The position numbers and the translations under genes are program-made. From the NCBI GenBank assembly GCA_003157055.1, contig PMIG01000384.1, positions 7,462 through 13,540 on the forward strand: a stretch of DNA of 6,079 nucleotides, read 5' to 3'. This DNA comes from Bacteroidales bacterium. Its GTDB lineage: Bacteria > Bacteroidota > Bacteroidia > Bacteroidales > VadinHA17. Below, in pieces: positions 1 through 5,752 of this stretch (its first letter is position 1; the number at the start of each line of letters is the position of its first letter). The notes under the pieces were generated by a model. It was not told where the DNA came from. It saw only the letters and a program-made list of their open reading frames with translations, and ran no database searches.

Positions 1-413
1 AAGGTGGTATAGACGTATGTCTTCTTGGTTTTGACCTTGCCATCTGCCCCAGCAATAGTCTTCTCAATTTTAAGACCTTTGTCGAATTTATATTCGCTGG
101 TCTTTGTGATTTTTCCAGAGCTATCAAGTTCAAGTTCCTTTATTTTATTGTCATTTGCATCATATTGATACTGGAAGTGTTTGTCTATCTTATTATTAAC
201 ATATTGTATTTCTTCTGTTATATTTCCATGAGCATCAAAAACAGTCTCTGACTCCTTGCTTTTTTTGGAGGTAAGCTTGTCAAATTTCTCATCATAAACT
301 ACAATGCTTTTTATTTTTGGTGGTGCAGGTTTTTGTTGACCAGCTGCAATATATGTGCTCATCATGAAGAGAGTAACGGGAACCAGTAAATAAATCTTTT
401 TAAACGGTTTCAT
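1..413 (-). CDS. Secreted protein with YD-like repeats, 3' end outside window
   Basis: The frame is open from an ATG at 413 to the left edge (137 codons), so the C-terminus is missing. Residues 1-25 form a signal peptide: Lys at 2, 5 and 6, then a hydrophobic stretch (IYLLVPVTLFMMSTYIAA), with likely cleavage near Gly25-Gln26. After a Pro/Lys-rich linker come degenerate units of about 25 residues, each with an aromatic-Asp start and a turn: VFDAHGN (58-64), YQYDANDN (82-89) and YKFDKG (108-113), with intervening DSSGK and GADGK turns. This resembles the YD/RHS-like or beta-strand repeats of many small exported Bacteroidota proteins, but I cannot assign a family or function. It starts 21 nt after the lamin-tail gene ends, so the two are probably co-transcribed. 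The exported, repeat-bearing nature is well supported; anything beyond that is a guess. Confidence 0.75.
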   Translation of the reverse strand, partial: MKPFKKIYLLVPVTLFMMSTYIAAGQQKPAPPKIKSIVVYDEKFDKLTSKKSKESETVFDAHGNITEEIQYVNNKIDKHFQYQYDANDNKIKELELDSSGKITKTSEYKFDKGLKIEKTIAGADGKVKTKKTYVYTT

Positions 414-434
414 GACTTTTAATTTATATGAATT

Positions 435-902
435 TTAATTATTTGACGAATTAAAGGTTGGCGACTGCCAGATGAATGATCCTGTTGCACTAGGATTCCT
501 GGAATACGATAGCTGGATTGTTTGAGCCGGATATTCAACTTTGTCAATAATAAGAAAATCAGGTGTCACAAAACAGACTTTTTCTCCTGCCAAAGAGAGC
601 TTGAAATTTGAATGGAGACCTGCCTGGAGGGTGTCTTTACCAGCCCATAAAACAAGAAAGCCTTTTCCGCTTATCGTTGCGACTTTAGGAATCTTCAATT
701 TAGAAAGGTGTTTTTTACTGTCCGAGAGGTAATATCCGGAGATATCAAATGACAAGGAAGAATTATTGTATAACTCTATCCAGTCGCCATATTCACCATT
801 CTGGTTAGCTATATAGGATGTGTTTACCGGCATTACTTCATTTATTACAACGCTCGACTCAATAATGTTGTCTTTTAGCATCCCTGTTGGAAAAGAGTAC
901 AA
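435..902 (-). CDS. Stand-alone lamin-tail (LTD) domain protein, probably 5'-frameshifted
   Basis: Residues about 18-155 match the lamin-tail domain, an immunoglobulin-like beta fold found in bacterial surface and secreted proteins. Visible landmarks are VVINEVMP (18-25), GDWIELYNNS (39-48), DISGYYLSD (53-61), LSLAGEKV (102-109) and a closing SRNPSATGSF...SPTFNSSNN (134-155) that resembles the usual end of the domain. No other domain is present. The listed start at 902 is a TTG; the first in-frame ATG is at residue 8. Neither gives a signal peptide, although LTD proteins are normally exported. The frame is actually open back to 1016, and a convincing signal peptide lies in another frame at 875-1003 (separate entry). 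A single-base indel, a real disruption or a programmed shift could explain this. LTD domains usually sit in larger proteins and are thought to aid anchoring or nucleic-acid or surface binding; the role here is unknown. Confidence 0.7.
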   Translation of the reverse strand: MYSFPTGMLKDNIIESSVVINEVMPVNTSYIANQNGEYGDWIELYNNSSLSFDISGYYLSDSKKHLSKLKIPKVATISGKGFLVLWAGKDTLQAGLHSNFKLSLAGEKVCFVTPDFLIIDKVEYPAQTIQLSYSRNPSATGSFIWQSPTFNSSNN

Positions 903-1003
903 AAGAACAATATAATAAGTACCATGCCGGCAGTCAGCTTTAAACCGGCGTTTATTTTGTTTTGCCCGGGCATAATATATTTTCTGAAAAAGGTTAAAAT
1001 CAT
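875..1003 (-). other. Out-of-frame signal peptide upstream of the LTD gene
   Basis: On the minus strand an ATG at 1003 (others in frame at 973 and 925) opens a 42-codon frame ending at a TAA at 875-877. Its C-terminal part reads MVLIILFFCTLFQQGC, preceded by a segment containing Lys and Arg (KINAGLKLTAG). That is the n-region, h-region and near-lipobox end expected of an exported or lipid-anchored protein. The stop falls where the LTD coding frame begins to read sensibly. Going from this frame to the LTD frame needs a -1 shift, equivalent to adding one base. Adding a T in one of the two T4 runs (890-893 or 902-905), or one base just before the AAAA that follows the TGC codon, gives a continuous secreted LTD protein. 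I infer this is the true 5' end of that gene. Confidence 0.55.
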
Positions 1004-1162
1004 ATAATATACAGTATTAGGATGAAATACCCTAAAATTAAATAAAATGACTGGCTATAACTTGACAAACTAAATGGATATATATATAAATACCAATGAG
1101 AATCGTTATTTATGGCACGATCTTCAGCGATTCAAATATTAAAGAGTAAATCGTCCATAGAT

Positions 1163-1807
1163 CTAATAATCATCAGGAAGCAAGTCATAATCCTTCCATT
1201 CCTGCAATGGTAGAGGAAGATCTTTGATAAGACCTGTATTTATATCAAAAATCCAGCCATGGAAGTTAATTATCTTTTTGCTCCTGAAGGCTCTCTGGAT
1301 TATTGGAGTGCGCAAAAGGTTTTTTAACTGGGCAATCACATTCATTTCAGAGAGGCGGTCAAGCATTTTTGTTTTATCACCGAGTTCCTCCAGCTCTTTC
1401 CTGTGAAAATGATAAAGATCGCTAATCGGGCTCACCCAGTTTTCAACTATATCCTCTGTATCGAGCCCATCGACCGCAGCTTTAACACCCCCGCATTTAT
1501 AGTGTCCAAGGACAATGATATCCCCGATATTCAATATTTCGATTGCATATTCAATTATTGACAACAGGTTCAGGTCGGTGAAATTTACCTGATTTGCAAT
1601 ATTCCTGTGAACAAATATTTCGCCTGGTTCAGACTCTGTTATAAGATCGAGCGGTATCCTGCTGTCGGAACACCCGATAAAGAGGAATCTTGGTTTCTGA
1701 GGTTTTGCCAGTTCATCAAAATATTCCGGATCAGTTTTAAGCTTCTCGGCTGCCCATAGCTGGTTGTTTTTCAGAAGATCAGAGTAATCATTGCGCTGGA
1801 TGATCAT
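1163..1807 (-). CDS. can: Beta-class carbonic anhydrase
   Basis: Interconverts CO2 and bicarbonate in the cytoplasm with a zinc cofactor. The 214-residue protein has the usual length and aligns end to end, from memory, with E. coli Can. Zinc ligands are Cys46, His102 and Cys105 (in CSDSR at 46-50 and GHYKCGG at 101-107), and the Asp48-Arg50 catalytic dyad is intact. Other family segments are EPGEIFVHRNIAN (60-72), SIIEYAIE (83-90) and NFHGWIFDINTG (181-192). Two aromatic residues that form the non-catalytic bicarbonate site in Haemophilus and E. coli enzymes (Trp39 and Tyr181 there) are Phe43 and Phe187 here; the matching Arg68 is kept. The ATG at 1807 lies 17 nt after the kinase stop codon, so it should be co-transcribed as the last gene of the rhamnose operon. 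There is no signal peptide. No clear terminator follows. Confidence 0.95.
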   Translation of the reverse strand: MIIQRNDYSDLLKNNQLWAAEKLKTDPEYFDELAKPQKPRFLFIGCSDSRIPLDLITESEPGEIFVHRNIANQVNFTDLNLLSIIEYAIEILNIGDIIVLGHYKCGGVKAAVDGLDTEDIVENWVSPISDLYHFHRKELEELGDKTKMLDRLSEMNVIAQLKNLLRTPIIQRAFRSKKIINFHGWIFDINTGLIKDLPLPLQEWKDYDLLPDDY

Positions 1808-1824
1808 GGTAAGGTATTATTAAA

Positions 1825-3186
1825 TCAACATTGATTCAAACCGAGGTTAAGGGATGGCATTTTACCCGGGTTAAGCGATTCAAAAATTATTAATGCAGCT
1901 CCAAGTGCAGTAGCGTTAAAAATTTCAGATGTATAAACATTTTTCATTGAATATGCCTCAGAGATCAGCTTTATAAAAATAGGGTTCTTTAAAAAACCGC
2001 CGGTAAGATATATGTTTTCAATATCATTATCGGCAGGTATCACCAGATTGATAGCTTTAACGGCAAGTTCTGACAATTCGACCATAAGTCGATGATATCC
2101 TTCTTCGAATGATTTAAACGCAAAAAAATCGATTTTTTCTTTTACTTCTCTTGAAAACGGGTCATTGTCAAAATAGATTCTGCCTTTGACTCTATTTTCC
2201 TGGCATAGATGGATCAGCCTGGTATCTGTTTTTACACCTTTGTAATAATCACAATCTTTGTTAAAATGCTCATTCAGCTTCATTACGGCAACATCGTGAA
2301 GGTGTCCCATAAAAAGCCTGGAAGACTTAACCGGTTCTTTTGTGATGCTCAGGTAGCAAAGGCAATCATGATCGAGTTGTTCAGCAGTAAGTTTTTCAGA
2401 ATTGAACGGATTCATGTTTATGCACCAGGTCCCTGTTGAGATAAGAACGAATTTACCTTTGCTGGCAGCAAAATATGGCGCAAGTGATGAAGAACTGTCA
2501 TGGATTCCAATTCCGCAAAAAAGCTTTGTTCCGTTAATATTAACCTCATTAAGAGTAGCTACATCGACAGGCGGAGGGAACTCAAGACCCTCCTCCCCTG
2601 TCCAGATGTGATATTTCATGGCATCAAAATCCCATAATGCCGTATGGCATCCAATAGAGGTATGTTCTGAGTATATTTTCCGTGTGAGCAGGTAAGAAAG
2701 GTATTGAGGAAAATGAAGTATATGCTTAACCCTGGAAAAGATCTCCGGTTTCTTATGCTTGAGCCAGAGAGCCTGCATCCCTGAATTGAGCATACCGAGG
2801 GCCGGTGAGGCAGTCTGCCTGCAAAACTCATCCTGCCCTCCATGTCTTCTATAGACCCGTTCAGGGATATTTTCATCAATAGGCTTAAGGTAATTATATA
2901 CAGGTGTAAGTCTCTTGCCTTCTTCGTCAAGATAAACAAGAGTAGCCCCGTAAGTTGCAAAATTTATTGCCACAAGCTCGAATATTTCAGAGGCAATAAG
3001 CTGCTTTACTGATGATAATATCCATTCTTCAATTTTCTCGATATCGTCACATTCAAAACCATCTTCATCGGTGACTTCCTGGAATTTTTCCTCACTCTCC
3101 GACACAATGTTAAGGTCAAAATCAAATAAAAGGATCTTTTTATTTGTTTTGCCAACATCAAAAACAGCAATAACTTTTTCTTTCAT
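1825..3186 (-). CDS. rhaB: FGGY-family carbohydrate kinase, probable L-rhamnulokinase
   Basis: Expected to phosphorylate L-rhamnulose with ATP to L-rhamnulose-1-phosphate in the cytoplasm. The fold is the two-lobed FGGY/actin-like ATPase. FGGY_N starts with the phosphate-1 loop VFDVGKTNKK (8-17). The catalytic base is most likely Asp230 in GIGIHDSSSS (225-234). The phosphate-2 loop is LISTGTW (248-254) and the adenosine motif is YLTGGFLKN (393-401), followed by ATALGAALI (425-433). At 453 residues it is shorter than E. coli RhaB (about 489) and only loosely similar to it, so substrate assignment rests mainly on context: it overlaps the rhaA stop by 4 nt (ATGA), a sign of translational coupling. 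A fuculokinase or another ketose kinase cannot be excluded from sequence alone. The family call is secure; the rhamnulokinase role is an inference. Confidence 0.87.
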   Translation of the reverse strand: MKEKVIAVFDVGKTNKKILLFDFDLNIVSESEEKFQEVTDEDGFECDDIEKIEEWILSSVKQLIASEIFELVAINFATYGATLVYLDEEGKRLTPVYNYLKPIDENIPERVYRRHGGQDEFCRQTASPALGMLNSGMQALWLKHKKPEIFSRVKHILHFPQYLSYLLTRKIYSEHTSIGCHTALWDFDAMKYHIWTGEEGLEFPPPVDVATLNEVNINGTKLFCGIGIHDSSSSLAPYFAASKGKFVLISTGTWCINMNPFNSEKLTAEQLDHDCLCYLSITKEPVKSSRLFMGHLHDVAVMKLNEHFNKDCDYYKGVKTDTRLIHLCQENRVKGRIYFDNDPFSREVKEKIDFFAFKSFEEGYHRLMVELSELAVKAINLVIPADNDIENIYLTGGFLKNPIFIKLISEAYSMKNVYTSEIFNATALGAALIIFESLNPGKMPSLNLGLNQC

Positions 3187-4448
3187 CTTTTCATTAAAAC
3201 ATTTCCTTCGTATTCCTGTATCTGCTCAATATAATCCTCTCCTACAGGCACATTATTGATAAGACAGAAATAATCCCAGACAGCCCCGTAAGGCTTGGTT
3301 TTCAAAAGCTCCATATATGCTAGTCGCTCAAAGCTTTTGCCCTCTTCTTCGAATTTGACAAGGGTCTTGAACGGCTCAAGCAAAGCAAAAAGGAACGCAA
3401 GCTGAACAGCTCTTGCACCTACAACATAGGCCCCGATCCTGTTGAGACTTGCATCAAAATAATCGAGTCCGATATTTACCCTGTTAAGGACTTTTGCCCT
3501 GATTATCTCCTGTGCAATAAGAGTGATCTCATCGTTGAATGTAACCACATGGTCGCTGTCCCATCTTACTCCACGTGTAAGATGCAGGAGAATCTCATCG
3601 ACACTTTGAAGGCATGCTGATATTTTGTCACCAACCTGTTCGGTCGGGTGAAAATGGCCATTATCAAGCGTAATCATTGTGCCATGTTTGGCAGCATAGC
3701 CAAGATAAAAATCGTGAGATCCGACTGTCATTGATTCCAGTCCCATTCCAAAAAGCTTGCTTTCGACTGAGTCTTTGAGATATTTTTTGGGATATTTAAC
3801 AGCGAAGATCTCATCGAGCGATTTTTTCAGGAGCGTACGAAAAGCATTCCTGTCGACAGGGGTATCCTTCGATCCGTCAGGTATCCAGATATTATGGACT
3901 GACGGTGTACCAAGCTGTTTACCAATTTCAGCGCTGATGGCCCTGCATCTCTTTGTATGCTCGACCCAGAATTTCCTGTATTTTTCATTCTTGCTGGACA
4001 ATGTAAAACCATCTGCAGCATAAGGGTGAGAGAAGCATGTGCAATTGAAATCCATCCCGATCTTTCTTTTTTTCGCCCAGTTTATCCAACCCTGGAAATG
4101 CTTTACCTCAATCTTATCACGATCGACAAATTTACCTCCGAATTCACCATAAATGGCATGCAAATTGAGTCTCTGCTCTCCCGGAATAAGAGACATGACA
4201 ACGTCGAGATCTTGTCTCATCTGTTCAATAGTCTTTGCCTTGCCAGGGAAATTTCCTGTGACCTGGATTCCTCCTCCTCCCAGTTCAGCTCCGGGTTTTT
4301 CAAACCCACCAACATCGTCCGTCTGCCAGCAATGAAGACTGATCCTGATCTTATTTAATTCTGTCAGTGTCTTTTCGGTATCGACACCAAGCGCAGCATA
4401 TTGCCCCTTTGCAAGCTGATATGCTTTCTCTACCAATGCTTTTTTCAT
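3183..4448 (-). CDS. rhaA: L-rhamnose isomerase
   Basis: Converts L-rhamnose to L-rhamnulose, the first intracellular step of rhamnose breakdown. It is a metal-dependent TIM-barrel aldose isomerase. The 421 residues align along the full length with E. coli RhaA (419), as I recall it. Shared blocks include SLHCWQTDDVGGFE (37-50), TGNFPGKAK (64-72), RLNLHAIY (93-100), SHPYAADGFTLS (140-151), LGTPSVHNIWIPDG (179-192), VESKLFGMGLES (228-239) and IGLDYFDASLNRI (326-338). The manganese ligands correspond to His265 (in GHFHPTE) and Asp297/Asp299 (in RWDSDH). The start at 4448 gives MKKALVEKAYQLAKGQY, which matches the family N-terminus, and no closer in-frame ATG lies upstream. It follows rhaT after 153 nt containing two inverted repeats, and its stop overlaps the kinase start by 4 nt. 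Confidence 0.97.
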   Translation of the reverse strand: MKKALVEKAYQLAKGQYAALGVDTEKTLTELNKIRISLHCWQTDDVGGFEKPGAELGGGGIQVTGNFPGKAKTIEQMRQDLDVVMSLIPGEQRLNLHAIYGEFGGKFVDRDKIEVKHFQGWINWAKKRKIGMDFNCTCFSHPYAADGFTLSSKNEKYRKFWVEHTKRCRAISAEIGKQLGTPSVHNIWIPDGSKDTPVDRNAFRTLLKKSLDEIFAVKYPKKYLKDSVESKLFGMGLESMTVGSHDFYLGYAAKHGTMITLDNGHFHPTEQVGDKISACLQSVDEILLHLTRGVRWDSDHVVTFNDEITLIAQEIIRAKVLNRVNIGLDYFDASLNRIGAYVVGARAVQLAFLFALLEPFKTLVKFEEEGKSFERLAYMELLKTKPYGAVWDYFCLINNVPVGEDYIEQIQEYEGNVLMKR

Positions 4449-4475
4449 TCTTACAGTATTTTTAATATAATATTT

Positions 4476-4502
4476 ACTGATTGTGGCAGGCCGTCAATCA
4501 GT
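4476..4502. repeat. Inverted repeat 1 in the rhaT-rhaA gap
   Basis: Perfect 8-bp arms ACTGATTG (4476-4483) and CAATCAGT (4495-4502) enclose an 11-nt GC-rich spacer. It sits 27 nt upstream of the rhaA start codon. On the minus-strand transcript it is followed by A/T-mixed sequence without a U-run, so it is not a typical intrinsic terminator. It could be an mRNA hairpin or a dyad binding site; the sequence does not tell which. Confidence 0.6.
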
Positions 4503-4532
4503 TACCAGTCATTTCATATTTCGGTCTTTTCC

Positions 4533-4559
4533 TGTACCCCTCCTTAAATACGGGGTACA
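4533..4559. repeat. Inverted repeat 2 in the rhaT-rhaA gap
   Basis: Perfect 8-bp arms TGTACCCC (4533-4540) and GGGGTACA (4552-4559) enclose an 11-nt spacer, the same geometry as the neighbouring repeat but with unrelated arm sequence. On the transcribed (minus) strand the spacer and 3' arm together read AAGGAGG, a strong Shine-Dalgarno-like string. It would be partly paired in the hairpin and has no start codon at usable distance. Purine-rich sequence, not U, follows the stem on the transcript, which argues against an intrinsic terminator for rhaT. Confidence 0.65.
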
Positions 4560-4601
4560 TTTTCATCTTAAAGCCAAATCGGTTTGTCATATAATTATTT
4601 A

Positions 4602-5630
4602 TTATCCAAGCTTTACAATGAAAGTGGACAGGATCAATACCACTATTCCTGTCATAAGAACTAAAATTGTTTTACGTTTTGCGCCCTTCCACTCATGAAG
4701 AAGTATGCCCCAGATATTGCTAATAGCAATGTTTAGCGCCATCAATATACTCCACCCGAAAACTGCCATGCTGGGAGGAAGCTTGCTCGAACCCATCCCA
4801 AAGAAATGGAACTGAAGGAACCAGAGTAGTCCGGCAAGGAAAGTTAAGAGGAGATTATTAAAAAGCACCTTTCCCGGAACTGTATAATAATCTTTATAGG
4901 TCTTGTTCTTTATATTCAGGAATGCGCAGTAAGCTAGATTTGTAATGAATCCGCCAAGCAGAATAAAAATAAGAGAGGGGTTTTTCTGGAATAAAGGAAT
5001 AGTCCCATGGGCAAGCGCAACAGTCTCGATTGGTTTTCCCGACTCAAATCCGAAGTTGAAGCAGGCGCTCATAATACCGGCAAATATAGCAATGACAAGT
5101 CCTTTTTTCAATGCAAATTCCTTAACTGCTGCCCTTTTTTCCTCTTCACTCATCTCTGTGCTCTTGAGAGAACCGGCATAGCCTATTATTATAATTCCGG
5201 CAATTGTGATAGCCACTCCAATAACAGTAAGAACGCCACCGGTAGTTGCAAAAAGATTATTTCCAGCAATTATAGGAGGAAGCAGGGTTCCAAAGGCTGC
5301 ACACAGACCAAGGGCAATGCTCTGTCCAAGCGCAACACCAAGATATCGAAGGCTCAACCCGAAAGTAAGGCCTCCGAATCCCCATAAGATGCCAAAGAAA
5401 ATTGCCATCAGCTTTGCCGATGATGGGGAATCCCTGATAATAGGTATAAGCTCTCCATGAGGAACAAATATCAATGCAAAGAGCCATGGTATTATTATCC
5501 AGGCAAATAAGCCCTGGCTGATCCAGTATGACTCCCATGCCCATGATTTTACCTTTTTGAACGGAACATAAAAACTGGCAGCTCCAATGCTGCCCAGCGC
5601 AATTAAAACTATGCCCGCGATCGGATTCAT
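4602..5630 (-). CDS. rhaT: L-rhamnose/H+ symporter
   Basis: Inner-membrane transporter importing L-rhamnose with protons; RhaT family of the drug/metabolite transporter superfamily. I chose the ATG at 5630, giving 342 residues against 344 for E. coli RhaT. The frame stays open for 44 more codons upstream, to 5762, but that stretch is Lys-rich, does not resemble the family and would overlap the divergent rhamnosidase start. About ten membrane segments are visible, near residues 5-22, 40-57, 74-92, 97-121, 131-153, 177-195, 218-238, 257-277, 288-311 and 320-339. Family blocks are SFYVPFKKVKSWAWESYW (19-36), LRYLGVALG (94-102), GTLLPPIIAGN (114-124), EFALKKGL (171-178), WFLQFHFFGMG (270-280) and LLHEWKGAKRK (310-320). 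As the first gene of the operon, it is probably driven from the divergent region upstream. Its A-rich leader has no Shine-Dalgarno sequence, as is usual in Bacteroidota. Confidence 0.95.
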   Translation of the reverse strand: MNPIAGIVLIALGSIGAASFYVPFKKVKSWAWESYWISQGLFAWIIIPWLFALIFVPHGELIPIIRDSPSSAKLMAIFFGILWGFGGLTFGLSLRYLGVALGQSIALGLCAAFGTLLPPIIAGNNLFATTGGVLTVIGVAITIAGIIIIGYAGSLKSTEMSEEEKRAAVKEFALKKGLVIAIFAGIMSACFNFGFESGKPIETVALAHGTIPLFQKNPSLIFILLGGFITNLAYCAFLNIKNKTYKDYYTVPGKVLFNNLLLTFLAGLLWFLQFHFFGMGSSKLPPSMAVFGWSILMALNIAISNIWGILLHEWKGAKRKTILVLMTGIVVLILSTFIVKLG

Positions 5631-5752
5631 CTTATTATTTTTTAAACGGAATCGCAATTTAGAAACTTTACTCAAGGATTTTATTTTATAACATACTTTT
5701 TTCTTATCACATTTTTTATAACCTTTCGTTTCATTAATAAAAACTATCTGAC
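5631..5752. promoter_or_regulatory. Divergent promoter region between rhaT and the rhamnosidase gene
   Basis: These 122 nt separate the two outward-facing start codons and must hold, or lie within, promoters for both directions. The sequence is very AT-rich. I found no confident Bacteroidota-type -33 (TTTG) and -7 (TAnnTTTG) pair on either strand. The string TTTTATAAC occurs twice in direct orientation, at 5684-5692 and 5714-5722, exactly 30 bp apart, which would put both copies on the same helix face. That could be an activator site pair (a rhamnose-responsive AraC-type regulator would fit) or chance in AT-rich DNA. The promoter role follows from gene layout; no specific box is established. 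Confidence 0.6.

Noticed and set aside
924..962. GCCGG...CCGGC stem followed by a T-rich run on the plus strand, resembling an intrinsic terminator
   Set aside because: The stem is short (five GC pairs plus two weak pairs) with a 14-nt loop, no plus-strand gene ends here, and the segment lies within the putative signal-peptide coding region on the minus strand.
1017..1090. Possible promoter for the lamin-tail gene (TTTG and TAATTTTA on the minus strand)
   Set aside because: The spacing is about 25 nt instead of the 19-21 nt expected for Bacteroidota promoters, and the DNA is so AT-rich that such matches are expected by chance.
1080..1162. Possible terminator after the carbonic anhydrase
   Set aside because: Only a 6-bp GAATCG/CGATTC pairing with a loop of over 20 nt is visible, and no U-run follows on the minus strand.
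2616..2960. A 114-residue minus-strand open frame inside the kinase gene
   Set aside because: It lies entirely within the FGGY kinase in another frame, matches no known family, and the kinase motifs on both sides are continuous. It is a shadow frame.
3957..4358. A 133-residue plus-strand open frame opposite rhaA
   Set aside because: It is antisense to a fully conserved isomerase, has no recognisable domain, and such frames are common opposite coding DNA.
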